Shown: positions 27,714 through 38,776, counted from the first letter of the stretch. The stretch: DNA of 64,000 nucleotides from Yersinia nurmii (GCF_001112925.1 NZ_CPYD01000005.1:248001-312000); one strand, 5' to 3'. Made by a program: numbers and translations. The notes: generated by a model from the sequence alone, not told the origin.

Positions 27714-28793
27714 CTACTCGCCGATATATTCCATTGATACGCGAGGTGTTAGCTTGGTAATCAATTCATAAGCGCTGATACCGGTAGCGATAGCCACTTT
27801 TTCCACTGGCAAATCCGCTCCCCACAGCTCCACTTCATCACCAACTTTATCCATAGAGTCCGGGCCGAGATCGACAGAAATCATATCCATAGAAACTCTT
27901 CCAACGAGCGGGACTTCGCGGCCATTCACCCACACAGGCGTGCCAGACGGCGCGCTACGCGGATAGCCATCACCGTAGCCCATCGCCACTACGCCTAAGC
28001 GCGTATCCCGCGGACTGATCCAAGTTCCACCGTAGCCAACCGGTTCACCGGTTTTATGCTCGCGTACCGCAATCAGGCTGGATTTCAGCGTCATCACAGG
28101 TTGCAGACCAAAATCGGCCCCGGTTTGCTGCTCCATCGGGGAAACTCCATACAATATAATTCCTGGACGAACCCAATCGCGATGGGATTCTGGCCACAGC
28201 AAGATTCCGCCGGAAGCAGCAATCGACTGTTTACCCGGTTTCCCGGTGGCAAACTCATCAAGGCACTGAATTTGTAGTGTTGTTGCCGAGTTTTCCGGTT
28301 CATCCGCGCGGCTAAAGTGGCTCATAATATTCACCGGCTGAACCACATTCGAGCAAGCGCTCAGACGCTGATAAAACGCTTCGGCCTCATCCGGACGCAC
28401 ACCCAGACGATGCATGCCGGTATCCAGTTTCATCCAGACATTAATCGGATAAGGTAAATCTGCCTGTTCTAATGCTTCCAATTGCTCAACGCTGTGGATG
28501 GCCGTTTCGATATGATTGACCACTAATACCGGTAAATCCTCAGCGGAAAAGAAACCTTCCAGCAATAAGATAGGTTTCACAATCCCACCGGAGCGCAGCA
28601 TAAGTGCCTCTCCGATACGAGCGACGCCATAACAATCAGCATCTTGTAACGTGTGCGCTGTTTCTAACAGCCCGTGGCCATAAGCGTTTGCTTTCACAAC
28701 GGCAATCAGGCGGCTTTGCGGCGCCAAACGCCGAACCTGTTGCAAGTTATGTCGCAGAGCGCGGCGGTCGATGACTGCGGTTGCCGCTTTCAT
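27714..28793 (-). CDS. alr: Alanine racemase
   Basis: Interconverts L- and D-alanine for peptidoglycan synthesis. 359 aa, same as the E. coli biosynthetic Alr. PLP lysine Lys34 in [10 protein letters not shown]; the second catalytic base Tyr in GYGGTW (about residue 255). TIM-barrel N-terminal domain and beta C-terminal domain complete. Lies between dnaB and tyrB on the same strand, the E. coli order. Confidence 0.97.
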   Translation of the reverse strand: MKAATAVIDRRALRHNLQQVRRLAPQSRLIAVVKANAYGHGLLETAHTLQDADCYGVARIGEALMLRSGGIVKPILLLEGFFSAEDLPVLVVNHIETAIHSVEQLEALEQADLPYPINVWMKLDTGMHRLGVRPDEAEAFYQRLSACSNVVQPVNIMSHFSRADEPENSATTLQIQCLDEFATGKPGKQSIAASGGILLWPESHRDWVRPGIILYGVSPMEQQTGADFGLQPVMTLKSSLIAVREHKTGEPVGYGGTWISPRDTRLGVVAMGYGDGYPRSAPSGTPVWVNGREVPLVGRVSMDMISVDLGPDSMDKVGDEVELWGADLPVEKVAIATGISAYELITKLTPRVSMEYIGE

Positions 28794-28939
28794 TTTCTAT
28801 CCTTAATTATCAATATGTACCCAAGAAAATTGGAGCTTCGGGTCAATTGAAGACGAACCACCCAATAAGCTGATTTAAGCAAGAAATTTAGGTGCGCAAA
28901 TCTTAACCAACTGCCTTAAAACGCCAGATTCGCTGGGGA

Positions 28940-30346
28940 TTATTCGTCGTCGTATTGCGGACCGGCATAATTATCAAAGCGCGACCACTGACCGTTAAAG
29001 GTCAGACGAACCGAACCGATCGGGCCATTACGTTGTTTACCCAAAATGATTTCTGCGATGCCCTTCATATCGCTATTTTCGTGATAAACCTCATCGCGAT
29101 AAATAAACATGATCAAGTCGGCATCCTGCTCAATCGAGCCAGATTCACGTAAGTCGGAGTTCACCGGCCGCTTATCGGCACGCTGCTCCAAGCTTCGGTT
29201 AAGCTGAGAAAGCGCCACCACCGGTACCTGAAGTTCTTTCGCCAACGCCTTGAGGGAACGAGAAATTTCCGCAATTTCCAAAGTACGGTTATCAGAAAGC
29301 GCGGGTACCCGCATCAATTGCAGGTAGTCAATCATAATCATGCTCAGGCCACCGTTTTCACGGTAAATTCGCCGCGCTCGCGAGCGCACTTCCGTCGGCG
29401 TCAGGCCCGAAGAGTCATCAATATACATATTGCGTTTTTCCAGCAGAATACCCATGGTGCTGGAAATACGAGCCCAATCCTCATCATCCAACTGACCGGT
29501 ACGAATACGGGTCTGATCGACGCGAGACAGGGACGCGAGCATACGCATCATAATCTGGTTTCCGGGCATCTCCAGACTGAAGATAAGCACCGGTTTGTCC
29601 TGCATCATCGCCGCATTTTCGCAAAGGTTCATGGCGAAAGTGGTTTTACCCATCGACGGACGCGCCGCCACGATGATCAAATCTGATTTCTGTAAACCGG
29701 CGGTTTTCTTATCCAAATCCTGATAGCCGGTAGAAACGCCGGTCACGCCATCGTGCGGACGCTGATAAAGTTGCTCAATACGCGCAACGGTATCTTCCAG
29801 AATCCGGTCGATACTTTTCGGCCCTTCGTCTTTATTGACGCGGTTTTCCGCAATCTGGAATACCTTGGATTCGGCCAGATCCAATAGATCTTCACTGGTA
29901 CGCCCTTGAGGATCGTAACCGGCATCAGCGATCTCATTCGCGACCGAAATCATTTCGCGTACGACTGCACGTTCACGAACAATATCGGCATAAGCGCCGA
30001 TGTTTGCCGCACTGGGGGTGTTTTTTGACAACTCGGCCAGATAAGCAAAACCGCCAACGGACTCCAGATCCCCTTTCTGTTCCAATGATTCGGAAAGAGT
30101 GATCAAGTCGATCGGCTTGCTCATTTCCAGCAAGCGTTGCATTTCAGTAAAGATCCGGCGATGAGGGCGACTGAAGAAATCGTTACTGGTAACACGTTCG
30201 GAAACGTTGTCCCAGCGTTCGTTATCCAGCATCAAACCGCCCAACACGGACTGCTCCGCCTCCAGCGAATGAGGCGGGAGTTTAAGCCCTTCCATCTGGC
30301 GGTCTCGTGGCTCTGTCGTATTGTTGGTTGGTTTTTTTCCTGCCAT
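28940..30346 (-). CDS. dnaB: Replicative DNA helicase
   Basis: Hexameric helicase that unwinds DNA 5' to 3' at the fork and binds DnaG primase through its N-terminal domain (about residues 25-130). 468 aa. The RecA-like C-terminal domain has Walker A ARPSMGKTTFAMN, Walker B LSMIMIDYLQLM, and the arginine finger region GSIEQDADLIMF. No intein or insertion. The DEE tail is slightly truncated compared with nothing unusual for the family. Confidence 0.98.
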   Translation of the reverse strand: MAGKKPTNNTTEPRDRQMEGLKLPPHSLEAEQSVLGGLMLDNERWDNVSERVTSNDFFSRPHRRIFTEMQRLLEMSKPIDLITLSESLEQKGDLESVGGFAYLAELSKNTPSAANIGAYADIVRERAVVREMISVANEIADAGYDPQGRTSEDLLDLAESKVFQIAENRVNKDEGPKSIDRILEDTVARIEQLYQRPHDGVTGVSTGYQDLDKKTAGLQKSDLIIVAARPSMGKTTFAMNLCENAAMMQDKPVLIFSLEMPGNQIMMRMLASLSRVDQTRIRTGQLDDEDWARISSTMGILLEKRNMYIDDSSGLTPTEVRSRARRIYRENGGLSMIMIDYLQLMRVPALSDNRTLEIAEISRSLKALAKELQVPVVALSQLNRSLEQRADKRPVNSDLRESGSIEQDADLIMFIYRDEVYHENSDMKGIAEIILGKQRNGPIGSVRLTFNGQWSRFDNYAGPQYDDE

Positions 30347-30533
30347 GAAGAGTGTTCTTTACCCGGTTGAGAATAGAAAATATAACGACCCAGTATACGC
30401 GATGATAGGCAGCGAGTAATTATATACCCGTTGAATTAGCTATCGCATATCGGTATTAGCCTCAAGGTTATAAAGGTGGAACCGCCCACATCTTAGCTGT
30501 AGGGTTAAATGACTTCCATTATGAGGATTTCAC

Positions 30534-31523
30534 ATGGCCAAGCGTATTCAGTTTTCCACAACCGGCGATCCCGATGTGTTGCAATACATTGATTTTAATC
30601 CAAAAAATCCGGAAGAACATGAAGTTCAGGTGGAAAATAAAGCCATCGGCATTAACTATATTGATACTTACATCCGCAGCGGTTTATACCCGCCAGCCCA
30701 GCTTCCAAGCGGCTTGGGAACCGAAGGGGCGGGAGTGATCAAAAAGGTTGGCTCGGCGGTGAGCACGTTAAAAGTCGGTGATCGCGTGGTGTATGCGCAA
30801 TCAGCCCTCGGTGCTTACAGTGAAATTCATAATGTTCCAGCCGAAAAGATCGCTCTGTTGCCAGATAACATTTCTTTTCAACAAGCAGCGGCCTCATTTC
30901 TGAAAGGGTTGACGGTGCAATATTTGCTACGTCAAACCTACGAAATCAAACCAGGAGAAATCTTCCTATTTCACGCTGCCGCCGGTGGCGTTGGGCTGAT
31001 TGCCTGCCAATGGGCAAAAGCGCTGGGAGCCAGACTGATTGGAACCGTAGGCTCTGACGAAAAAGCCGAGTTGGCGAAAGCGGCAGGAGCCTGGGCCACA
31101 ATAAACTACGCTAAAGAAAATATTGCACAGCGGGTTATCGAGCTAACCCAGGGGGAAAAAGTAAAGGTTGTTTATGATTCCGTCGGAAAAAACACCTGGC
31201 TTGATTCACTCAGCAGCCTGCAAAAGCGCGGCTTACTCGTCAGTTTCGGTAACGCTTCCGGCCCGGTTACCGGCGTTGATTTAGGTATTCTCAACCAGAA
31301 AGGCGGACTTTATGTTACTCGGCCATCGCTAAATTGGTATGTGACCAATCGGCAGGAACTTGAGCAGGCCAGCAACGAGCTATTCTCACTGATTGCCTGC
31401 GGTGCCATTAACGTCGATGTCGCACCAGAGCAGCAGTTCCCACTGAGCCAAGCCCAACGGGCGCACCAGACGCTGGAAAGCAGGAAAACCATCGGCTCCA
31501 GTCTTCTCATTCCTGGAAGCTAA
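30534..31523 (+). CDS. qor: NADPH-dependent quinone oxidoreductase
   Basis: Zinc-free member of the medium-chain dehydrogenase family; reduces quinones with NADPH. 329 aa (E. coli QorA 327). The GroES-like domain spans about 1-125 (GINYIDTYIRSG), and the Rossmann domain has AAAGGVGLIACQWA for the cofactor. Divergent from dnaB across 187 bases, as in E. coli. AGGA box before the ATG. Confidence 0.94.
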   Translation: MAKRIQFSTTGDPDVLQYIDFNPKNPEEHEVQVENKAIGINYIDTYIRSGLYPPAQLPSGLGTEGAGVIKKVGSAVSTLKVGDRVVYAQSALGAYSEIHNVPAEKIALLPDNISFQQAAASFLKGLTVQYLLRQTYEIKPGEIFLFHAAAGGVGLIACQWAKALGARLIGTVGSDEKAELAKAAGAWATINYAKENIAQRVIELTQGEKVKVVYDSVGKNTWLDSLSSLQKRGLLVSFGNASGPVTGVDLGILNQKGGLYVTRPSLNWYVTNRQELEQASNELFSLIACGAINVDVAPEQQFPLSQAQRAHQTLESRKTIGSSLLIPGS

Positions 31524-31570
31524 CGATTAGCTGACATTTATTTTCGGCAGTTATCCTGATTTCAGCCAGT

Positions 31571-31602
31571 AAAAAAGGGTTCCCGCAAAGGAACCCTTTT
31601 TT
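31571..31602. terminator. Bidirectional terminator after qor
   Basis: AAAAAAGGGTTCC pairs with GGAACCCTTTTTT around a 6-base loop; works for qor and for pspG from the other side. The rest of the 410-base gap to pspG has no supported gene. Confidence 0.88.
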
Positions 31603-31933
31603 ATAACGCATTGATACAGTGTAGGGGTACAGCAGTGTATTCCGTCGGAAAAGAGTGCGGCTTATGCCACTATTGTTATTCCCAGCGGAGATGAAAATAT
31701 TGATACAAGAAACTATCGATTCGCATCCTAGCAGCCTGTTCAGGCAAAAAAAACGCTTTAACCGCAAATTAGCGGATAAATGTTTCAAGCTGTGATCACA
31801 ACCGCAAAACATCTGTTCAACTTATCTTCAGTTGCATTTATTTCATGTAGTTTACACAAGAAAAACTTATCTTAACGTTTTGTTCTTTCTGCAATTTAGC
31901 CGACAGACGCCGATCAATATTCCATCAATTATA

Positions 31934-32152
31934 TTAATAACGACGAATAGTCGGACTCTGCATAGCGCGCCAGATCCATACGATTGCAACGGCTAAAATC
32001 AGCCACGGTAATAACTTAATCATCATCACAAATAACCCGCCGACCATCATAAAAGCAGCCGCAACCAGCAAAGCACCTAAAATACCCAGCAGGGAAATAC
32101 CGGTTACCATCAACATGATGAAAAAACCGATAACAAAGAAAATCTCTAACAT
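31934..32152 (-). CDS. pspG: Phage shock protein G
   Basis: 72 aa inner-membrane effector of the phage-shock (envelope stress) response. It starts MLEIFFVIGFF with an AGGAG box; three strongly hydrophobic segments fill almost the whole protein. A 9-codon longer frame exists but has no box. In E. coli it lies alone between qor and dusA and is controlled by PspF with sigma-54, and the matching promoter is present here. Confidence 0.9.
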   Translation of the reverse strand: MLEIFFVIGFFIMLMVTGISLLGILGALLVAAAFMMVGGLFVMMIKLLPWLILAVAIVWIWRAMQSPTIRRY

Positions 32153-32208
32153 GGTTGGCTCCTTAAGAATTGTTATCATCCAAAATATTGGATAATACTG
32201 ATTGAGTA

Positions 32209-32225
32209 CTACAAGAAGCGTGCCA
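32209..32225 (-). promoter_or_regulatory. pspG: Sigma-54 promoter of pspG
   Basis: Minus-strand TGGCACGCTTCTTGTAG has the -24 TGGCACG and -12 TTG elements with the exact N4 spacing. Transcription would begin roughly 45 bases before the pspG start. Confidence 0.88.
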
Positions 32226-32317
32226 GCTTATAGATAATGGCTAATTAACTGAATTAAATAGAGATGTGTCATTTTAGCCCGCTAAATCACATAGCGGACT
32301 TGGTCATTTTGACTAAC

Positions 32318-33349
32318 TTATAGTGAATTATGTTGAGGCTGTTTCACTAAAGATAAGGCTTTCTCTACCACAGAGACATCGGCGCCGGGCTTATGAGCAT
32401 TTTCGCTCAAATGGCGGCGCCACTGACGCGCACCGGGAATGCCCTGAAATATGCCCAAAATATGTCGGGTGATATGGCCTAAATAAGCCCCACGCGATAA
32501 TTCTTGCTCAATGTAGGGGTAGAGAGCCTCTACCGCAGCCACACTATCCGTAATCGCCGCCTGCGGATCGAAGAGTTCGCGGTCTACCTGCGTCAAAATA
32601 CTCGGATTCTGATATGCCTCGCGGCCAATCATCACGCCATCGAGATATTTGAGGTGTTCTTTCGCTTCATCCAACGTTTTCACGCCGCCGTTGATACCGA
32701 TAGTCAACTCGGGAAAATCACGCTTTAACTGATAAACTCGTGGATAATCCAGAGGTGGTACTTCACGGTTTTCCTTCGGACTCAAACCGGATAACCAGGC
32801 TTTACGCGCATGAATAGTAAACATATCGCAACCGCCCTGCTCTGAGACTTTCTGCACGAAATCACACAAAAACTCGTAGCTGTCTTGATCGTCAATGCCG
32901 ATTCGGGTTTTAACCGTCACCGGTATGGAAACCACATCGCGCATCGCTTTAACACAATCGGCAACCAGCTCCGCTTCCCCCATCAAACAGGCACCAAAGC
33001 GACCATTTTGTACCCGATCGGAAGGGCAACCAACATTCAGGTTAATTTCGTTATAACCACGCTGTTCCGCGAGTTTCGCGCAGTGAGCTAACGCCTGCGG
33101 ATCGCTGCCGCCCAACTGTAGCGCTACCGGATGATCTTGCTCACTATAAGCCAGATAATCAGCCTTACCGTGGATAATGGCTCCGGTAGTCACCATTTCC
33201 GTGTAAAGCAGCGCCTGTTTGGTCAGCAAACGGTGGAAATAGCGGCAGTGACGATCCGTCCAATCGAGCATCGGCGCAACGGAGAAACGTTGTAAGGGGT
33301 AGTCTGAATGACCAGTTTGGGCGTGAGTTACAGTCTGATTTTCGTGCAT
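32318..33349 (-). CDS. dusA: tRNA-dihydrouridine(20/20a) synthase
   Basis: Flavoenzyme that reduces U20 and U20a in tRNA D-loops. 343 aa. FMN-binding TIM barrel: [12 protein letters not shown] at the start, [11 protein letters not shown] with conserved Cys108 as the general acid, [19 protein letters not shown], and GINGGV / [12 protein letters not shown] at the phosphate site. Helical tRNA-binding domain after about residue 255. Divergent from zur as in E. coli (yjbN). Confidence 0.96.
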   Translation of the reverse strand: MHENQTVTHAQTGHSDYPLQRFSVAPMLDWTDRHCRYFHRLLTKQALLYTEMVTTGAIIHGKADYLAYSEQDHPVALQLGGSDPQALAHCAKLAEQRGYNEINLNVGCPSDRVQNGRFGACLMGEAELVADCVKAMRDVVSIPVTVKTRIGIDDQDSYEFLCDFVQKVSEQGGCDMFTIHARKAWLSGLSPKENREVPPLDYPRVYQLKRDFPELTIGINGGVKTLDEAKEHLKYLDGVMIGREAYQNPSILTQVDRELFDPQAAITDSVAAVEALYPYIEQELSRGAYLGHITRHILGIFQGIPGARQWRRHLSENAHKPGADVSVVEKALSLVKQPQHNSL

Positions 33350-33601
33350 GTGCGGTGAGTTTCATCGGTTGTTATTACGTCAATTCCCCGCTGTTTTGGT
33401 TGCATAGCAAATCATCAGTGGGCTGGAAGGCGGGATTATACCATAGAACCTAAGGATGCATTCCAGCGCAATAATCTTGCGGCTTAACCTATTGATCTAT
33501 GCGGATATGTGATGTGGATAGAGGTAACTCACGGCGACTATCGGCGAACACGCTGAGATATGTTAAAATTGCACAAATAATAATGTTGCGGGACGATTAT
33601 C

Positions 33602-34111
33602 ATGACTTCAATCAACCAAGAAAAGCTGCTTGCCCAGGCCGAAAGCCTGTGTAAACAACGAAATGTACGGCTGACACCGCAACGTTTGGAAGTTTTGCGT
33701 CTGATGGCACAGCAACCGGGCGCAATCAGCGCTTACGATCTGCTGGATTTATTGCGCGTTTCCGAGCCTCAGGCTAAGCCACCGACCGTCTATCGCGCTT
33801 TGGATTTTCTTTTAGAACAAGGATTTATTCACAAAGTTGAGTCGGCGAACAGCTATGTGCTGTGCCATCATTTTGAGGAGCCGCTGCACACTTCAGCGCT
33901 GTTTATTTGCGATCGCTGCGGTTTGGTAACGGAAAAAACCACCGTTGGTATTGAAGAAGCATTAGCTTTGTTGGCGAAACAATCAGGTTTTGCGTTGCGT
34001 CACAGCGTGGTAGAAGCCCACGGCCTTTGCGCCGCGTGCGGCGAAGTCGAAGCCTGTGATAGCCATGAACATTGCGATCACGACCATAGCCTGGTGGCAA
34101 AAAGAAAGTAA
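33602..34111 (+). CDS. zur: Zinc uptake regulator
   Basis: Fur-family repressor that shuts off zinc import genes when zinc is sufficient. 169 aa (E. coli 171). Winged helix in residues 1-90 (RNVRLTPQRLEVLRLM, PPTVYRALDFLLEQGF). The structural zinc site is made by the CDRC and CAAC cysteine pairs, with a His-rich tail (SHEHCDHDHS). I saw no convincing Zur box in its own upstream region. Confidence 0.96.
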   Translation: MTSINQEKLLAQAESLCKQRNVRLTPQRLEVLRLMAQQPGAISAYDLLDLLRVSEPQAKPPTVYRALDFLLEQGFIHKVESANSYVLCHHFEEPLHTSALFICDRCGLVTEKTTVGIEEALALLAKQSGFALRHSVVEAHGLCAACGEVEACDSHEHCDHDHSLVAKRK

Positions 34112-34146
34112 CCTTTGGAAGAAAGTAACCCTGGTGCAAAAAATAA

Positions 34147-34172
34147 TTTCTGTCGTCATACGGCGGCAGAAA
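34147..34172. terminator. Hairpin between convergent zur and yjbJ
   Basis: TTTCTGTCGTC / GGCGGCAGAAA, an 11-base stem with two G-U pairs and a 4-base loop; U-rich on the minus side (for yjbJ), weaker on the plus side. Confidence 0.65.
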
Positions 34173-34405
34173 TAAAATAACAAACGCTTTATCGTCATGA
34201 ATCACTGTATTAATTAACATTGATTATAACCAACATTGGAAATATTAGCACCTCCTTGTGCTTGCAAGGTATTAATATAGAACATGTAAACTTAATGATA
34301 TTAAATAATATTTTAATAAATAACTATATTTATAAAATATCGACACATTTAATAACACCGTTGAGGAAGATAAGTTTTATATTCATATATTAATACCGAC
34401 GCAGG

Positions 34406-34615
34406 TTACCAGCGATATTTGGTATGGTCTTCCCAAGCTTTCACTTCTTTTTCCGCAGCTTCCTTCTGATAGCCGTATTTTTCCTGAATTTTACCTACCA
34501 GCTGTTCGCGTTTCCCTTCGATCACCTTCAGGTCATCATCTGTCAGCTTGCCCCATTTCTCTTTAATTTTCCCTTTAAACTGCTTCCAGTTACCGTCGGC
34601 TTGATCTTTATTCAT
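34406..34615 (-). CDS. yjbJ: CsbD-family general stress protein
   Basis: 69 aa, same length as E. coli YjbJ. Highly charged helical protein starting MNKDQADGNWKQFKGKIKEKWGKL, the CsbD signature. Abundant in stationary phase in E. coli; molecular role unknown. In E. coli dinF sits between lexA and this gene, but here only non-coding sequence does. Confidence 0.93.
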   Translation of the reverse strand: MNKDQADGNWKQFKGKIKEKWGKLTDDDLKVIEGKREQLVGKIQEKYGYQKEAAEKEVKAWEDHTKYRW

Positions 34616-35056
34616 AATATCTCCGTTAACTTTTGTTAGCTCAGTTTATTTGATTCCTATCAATATATAGGCTGATATAATCATCAGTAAATTAATAAGA
34701 CAGTTTTAAATTAATCATTGTCTTATTCTTACCGTGAAATAACTATAGCAGAGCATTCTGCCGATGGCTAAATTAGCACGATGGAATATTAATAAAATAG
34801 AGGGCGCACTGAGAAAGAACAATATTATTTTGTATTTAAATCAGCAAGTAACTCGTTATTATCGGATAGTTCTCAATATTACTAAAAACACGCTCACGTG
34901 AGTGATCAACCAATATATATGCCTTCATTTCTGAGGAGATACAGAATTATTTGAGTCGGGGCACACATAATAAAACCCCAATGAAGGGGCTTTATTTAAA
35001 GGATAGAATCGATTGCTGTTAACACTAACCTACCGCAGATATAAATACACGATTCG
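34616..35056. other. Non-coding gap where dinF would be expected
   Basis: 441 AT-rich bases between yjbJ and lexA. In E. coli the MATE transporter gene dinF directly follows lexA. No ORF or recognisable dinF remnant is visible; only the lexA terminator (34973-34994) can be named. Confidence 0.7.
34973..34994 (-). terminator. lexA terminator
   Basis: On the minus strand AAAGCCCC pairs with GGGGTTTT (one G-U pair) around a 6-base loop and is followed by UUUUAUU. Confidence 0.72.
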
Positions 35057-35665
35057 TTAGATCCAGTCGCCATTACGGATAACGCCAACGGCTAAACCTT
35101 CGATAGTAAATGTTTGCTCGCGCAGATCGACAACGATGGGCTGAAACTCACTGTTTTCAGGCAGAAGCTGAACAATATTGCCCTGTTTTTTCAGACGTTT
35201 AACAGTAACTTCATCATCAATACGCGCCACCACAACCTGCCCATTGCGCACATCTTGAGTTTTATGAACCGCAAGTAAATCACCGTCCAGAATACCGATA
35301 TCTCTCATAGACATACCGTTAACTCGCAGCAGGAAATCAGCGTTAGGCTTAAACAGCGAAGGATCGACTTTATAGTGACCTTCAATATGCTGCTGCGCTA
35401 ACAGCGGTTCGCCCGCTGCAACTCGGCCAATCAATGGCAGGCCTTCTTCGTCTTCCATTAATAGGCGAATACCACGAGAAGCGCCGGAGACAATCTCAAT
35501 CACCCCTTTACGCGCCAACGCCTTTAGATGCTCTTCTGCAGCATTAGGCGAACGGAACCCCAGACGCTGCGCGATCTCGGCACGTGTCGGTGGCATGCCC
35601 GTTTGCGAGATGTGATCGCGAACCAAGTCGTAGACCTGTTGCTGTCTGGTAGTAAGTGCTTTCAT
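35057..35665 (-). CDS. lexA: LexA repressor
   Basis: SOS master repressor that cleaves itself when RecA filaments form. 202 aa, nearly identical to E. coli LexA. Winged helix in residues 1-69 with recognition helix [16 protein letters not shown]; cleavage site Ala84-Gly85 in RVAAGEP; catalytic Ser119 in NGMSM and the lysine in TVKRLKK (Lys156 by alignment). Autoregulated by two boxes upstream. Unlike in E. coli, a terminator follows and there is no dinF. Confidence 0.98.
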   Translation of the reverse strand: MKALTTRQQQVYDLVRDHISQTGMPPTRAEIAQRLGFRSPNAAEEHLKALARKGVIEIVSGASRGIRLLMEDEEGLPLIGRVAAGEPLLAQQHIEGHYKVDPSLFKPNADFLLRVNGMSMRDIGILDGDLLAVHKTQDVRNGQVVVARIDDEVTVKRLKKQGNIVQLLPENSEFQPIVVDLREQTFTIEGLAVGVIRNGDWI

Positions 35666-35671
35666 TCCGCC

Positions 35672-35691
35672 CCCTGTTTGTTTATACAGTT
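35672..35691. promoter_or_regulatory. LexA box 1 of lexA
   Basis: CTGTTTGTTTATACAG core, perfect CTG-N10-CAG, 9 bases upstream of the lexA start codon. Confidence 0.85.
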
Positions 35692-35692
35692 T

Positions 35693-35712
35693 AGCTGTGA
35701 GTATATACAGCC
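35693..35712. promoter_or_regulatory. LexA box 2 of lexA
   Basis: CTGTGAGTATATACAG core, 21 bases from the first, the same tandem spacing as in E. coli lexA. Confidence 0.9.
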
Positions 35713-35815
35713 AAACCCCTATTGGGAACCGAAGAGTGAATAAAAACAGGGATTAATGGCTGTATTGTTCTTCACCACTATTTGCTCTTTCCCTGAACTA
35801 TGCCAAATTCAAGTA

Positions 35816-36172
35816 TTACCACAGCACAGTAGCCCAAATAAATACCGCCAGCAGAATCGTGATGAGCACTGCGGCGGAGCCCATATCCTTTGCCCGACCT
35901 GAAAGTTCATGCAGCTCGCTGCCAATCCGGTCAACGACCGCCTCAATCGCACTGTTGATAATTTCAACTACCACCACTAATACGACAGATCCGATCAATA
36001 AAATTCGCTCTATCGCTCCCACATCAAGCCAGAAGGCCAGTATGATAGCGATGACGGCCACCACGGCCTCCTGCCGGAAAGCGGCTTCGTTTTTCCAGGC
36101 AGCGGTTAACCCTTTCACAGAATAACCTGCCGCTTTATAGATACGGGTTAGCCCTGTTGATTGATTAGCCAT
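35816..36172 (-). CDS. dgkA: Diacylglycerol kinase
   Basis: Small integral membrane kinase that phosphorylates diacylglycerol released by osmoregulated glucan synthesis, feeding it back to phosphatidate. 118 aa with three membrane helices; catalytic and Mg2+ region EAAFRQEA and EIINSAIEAVVDRIG carry the conserved acidic residues. Divergent from plsB, as in E. coli. Confidence 0.96.
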   Translation of the reverse strand: MANQSTGLTRIYKAAGYSVKGLTAAWKNEAAFRQEAVVAVIAIILAFWLDVGAIERILLIGSVVLVVVVEIINSAIEAVVDRIGSELHELSGRAKDMGSAAVLITILLAVFIWATVLW

Positions 36173-36298
36173 GAGTTATGTACCTTTTTATTAGATTGAT
36201 AATAGTTTCGCTGCTTTCATCAGTCTGATCACCACAGATCTCAAAACGAGTTTCTGGTATCCTTGCGGCGAATTGCTAACAAGAGGCTTCACGTTGTT

Positions 36299-38755
36299 AT
36301 GTCAGGTTGGCGTAAAATATATTATAAGTTACTGAATTTACCACTTAAACTGTTGGTAAAAAGCAAGGTAATCCCCGCAGATCCTGTGACTGAACTGGGG
36401 TTAGACCCGTCACGTCCAATTTTGTATGTTTTACCTTATAACTCTAAGGCTGATTTGCTGACATTGCGAGCGCAGTGCTTGGCACAAGATCTTCCCGATC
36501 CGCTGATTCCTCTGGAAATCGACGGTGCACAGCTTCCAAGTCACGTTTTTATCGATAATGGCCCACGGGTATTTCGCTATTATGCCCCGAAGCAGGAATC
36601 GGTAAAATTATTCCACGATTATCTGGATCTGCATCGCAATAATCCTGAGCTGGATATCCAGATGCTGCCGGTATCCGTAATGTTTGGGCGTTCGCCGGGT
36701 CGAGAAGGTCACGGTACGCCACATCTGCGCGTACTGAACGGCGTACAAAAATTCTTTGCAGTACTGTGGTTAGGTCGCGATAGCTTTGTGCGATTCTCGA
36801 CTACCGTCTCCCTGCGCCGCATGGCCAGTGAGCACGGCACTGACAAAACCATCGCCCATAAGCTGGCCAGAGTCGCGCGTATGCACTTCTCTCGTCAACG
36901 TTTAGCTGCCGTTGGCCCGAGTCTGCCAGCGCGTCAGGAGCTATTTAAGAAGCTGCTGGCGTCAAAAGCTATCGAAAAAGCGGTGGCTGATGAAGCGCGT
37001 GCCAAGAAAATTTCCCACGAGAAAGCGCAGCAGAACGCCATCAATTTGATGGAAGAGATTGCGGCAAACTTCTCTTATGAAGCCGTGCGTTTATCCGATC
37101 GCGTGTTGAGCTGGACCTGGAACCGTCTGTATCAGGGTATCAACGTTCATAACGCCGAGCGCGTACGCCAATTGGCACAAGATGGCCACGAAATCGTGTA
37201 TGTCCCTTGCCATCGTAGCCACATGGACTACCTGTTGTTGTCCTACGTGCTTTATCATCAAGGCCTGGTACCGCCGCACATTGCTGCCGGCATCAACCTG
37301 AACTTCTGGCCGGCTGGCCCGATTTTCCGTCGCTTAGGTGCCTTCTTTATTCGCCGTACCTTTAAAGGCAACAAGCTGTATTCCACCGTGTTCCGCGAAT
37401 ATCTAGGTGAACTGTTCACCCGCGGCTATTCCGTTGAATACTTTGTGGAAGGTGGACGCTCACGCACCGGTCGGCTACTGGAACCCAAAACGGGCACCCT
37501 GTCGATGACAATACAGGCCATGCTACGCGGCGGCTCCCGCCCTATTACTCTGGTGCCAATTTACATCGGTTACGAGCACGTAATGGAAGTGGGGACTTAC
37601 GCCAAAGAACTGCGCGGCGCGACCAAAGAGAAAGAAAGCCTGATGCAAATGCTGCGCGGTCTGCGCAAACTCCGCAATTTGGGTCAGGGCTATGTGAACT
37701 TTGGCGAACCTTTGCCATTGACCACTTATCTCAACAACAACGTGCCGGACTGGCGTGATTCTATCGATCCAATCGAAGCTCAGCGCCCAAGTTGGCTGAC
37801 TCCGGCGGTTAACGATTTAGCTGCTCAAATCATGGTTCGTATCAATAATGCCGCAGCGGCTAACGCTATGAACTTATGTTCTACCGCACTGCTGGCATCG
37901 CGTCAGCGTTCATTAACTCGCGAGCAACTGTTGGAGCAACTCGATTGCTACCTGCAACTGCTGCGCAATGTGCCTTACGCCAAAGATGTGACCGTGCCGG
38001 ATAAAACGCCGGACGAGTTGCTGAACCACGCCTTGAAGATGAATAAGTTCGAGGTAGAGAAAGACAACATCGGTGACATCATAATCCTGCCACGAGAGCA
38101 GGCGGTGTTAATGACTTACTACCGTAATAATATTCAGCACTTGCTGATGCTGCCGTCACTGATTGCCAGCATGGTGATGTACCATCGCCGTATTACTCGT
38201 TCCGAGTTATTACGCAAGATCGGTATGATTTATCCAATGCTGAAAGCCGAGCTTTTCCTGCATTATACCAAGGAAGAACTTGCGCCAACGCTGGATACGA
38301 TGGTTAACGAACTGGCGCGCCAACAGCTGATTTGCGATAAAGGCAATGAATTAGTGTTGAATCCAGCGCGAATTCGCCCGTTGCAGTTGCTGGCCGCTGG
38401 CGTGCGTGAAACGCTACAACGCTACGCAATTACGCTCTCTTTGCTCAGCGCAAACCCAAGTATCAATCGAGGTGCACTGGAGAAAGAGAGTCGCATCATG
38501 GCGCAGCGTCTTTCCGTACTGCATGGCATTAACGCGCCGGAATTCTTTGATAAGGCCGTATTCTCCACGCTAGTTGCGACTCTGCGCGAAGAAGGCTATA
38601 TCAACGATATTGGCGATGCGGTGCAGGAGCATACGCTGGAAGTTTACACTATGCTAAGCAACTTGATGACACCGGAAGTGAAGCTGACGATTGAAAGCGT
38701 CAGTATGCCTGCCGAGACGAATCAGTTACCTGCTCCAGATAAACCAGCAGAATAA
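36299..38755 (+). CDS. plsB: Glycerol-3-phosphate 1-O-acyltransferase
   Basis: First step of phospholipid synthesis, at the inner membrane. 818 aa. Start [17 protein letters not shown] at 36299, as in E. coli; 12 extra codons upstream are not conserved. Acyltransferase motifs: [11 protein letters not shown] (HX4D), [18 protein letters not shown] and PIYIGYEH. Full length; the C-terminal tail is slightly longer than in E. coli. Confidence 0.97.
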   Translation: MSGWRKIYYKLLNLPLKLLVKSKVIPADPVTELGLDPSRPILYVLPYNSKADLLTLRAQCLAQDLPDPLIPLEIDGAQLPSHVFIDNGPRVFRYYAPKQESVKLFHDYLDLHRNNPELDIQMLPVSVMFGRSPGREGHGTPHLRVLNGVQKFFAVLWLGRDSFVRFSTTVSLRRMASEHGTDKTIAHKLARVARMHFSRQRLAAVGPSLPARQELFKKLLASKAIEKAVADEARAKKISHEKAQQNAINLMEEIAANFSYEAVRLSDRVLSWTWNRLYQGINVHNAERVRQLAQDGHEIVYVPCHRSHMDYLLLSYVLYHQGLVPPHIAAGINLNFWPAGPIFRRLGAFFIRRTFKGNKLYSTVFREYLGELFTRGYSVEYFVEGGRSRTGRLLEPKTGTLSMTIQAMLRGGSRPITLVPIYIGYEHVMEVGTYAKELRGATKEKESLMQMLRGLRKLRNLGQGYVNFGEPLPLTTYLNNNVPDWRDSIDPIEAQRPSWLTPAVNDLAAQIMVRINNAAAANAMNLCSTALLASRQRSLTREQLLEQLDCYLQLLRNVPYAKDVTVPDKTPDELLNHALKMNKFEVEKDNIGDIIILPREQAVLMTYYRNNIQHLLMLPSLIASMVMYHRRITRSELLRKIGMIYPMLKAELFLHYTKEELAPTLDTMVNELARQQLICDKGNELVLNPARIRPLQLLAAGVRETLQRYAITLSLLSANPSINRGALEKESRIMAQRLSVLHGINAPEFFDKAVFSTLVATLREEGYINDIGDAVQEHTLEVYTMLSNLMTPEVKLTIESVSMPAETNQLPAPDKPAE

Positions 38756-38776
38756 TTTCCAGAGAGCTGAATAAGC

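Noticed and set aside
31507-31812. 101-codon minus-strand ORF after qor
   Set aside because: It overlaps the end of qor and runs through the strong bidirectional terminator at 31571-31602; no ribosome site, no known family.
33350-33601. Zur operator between dusA and zur
   Set aside because: AT-rich stretches near 33558-33590 look vaguely like one, but no dyad of the right length is present.
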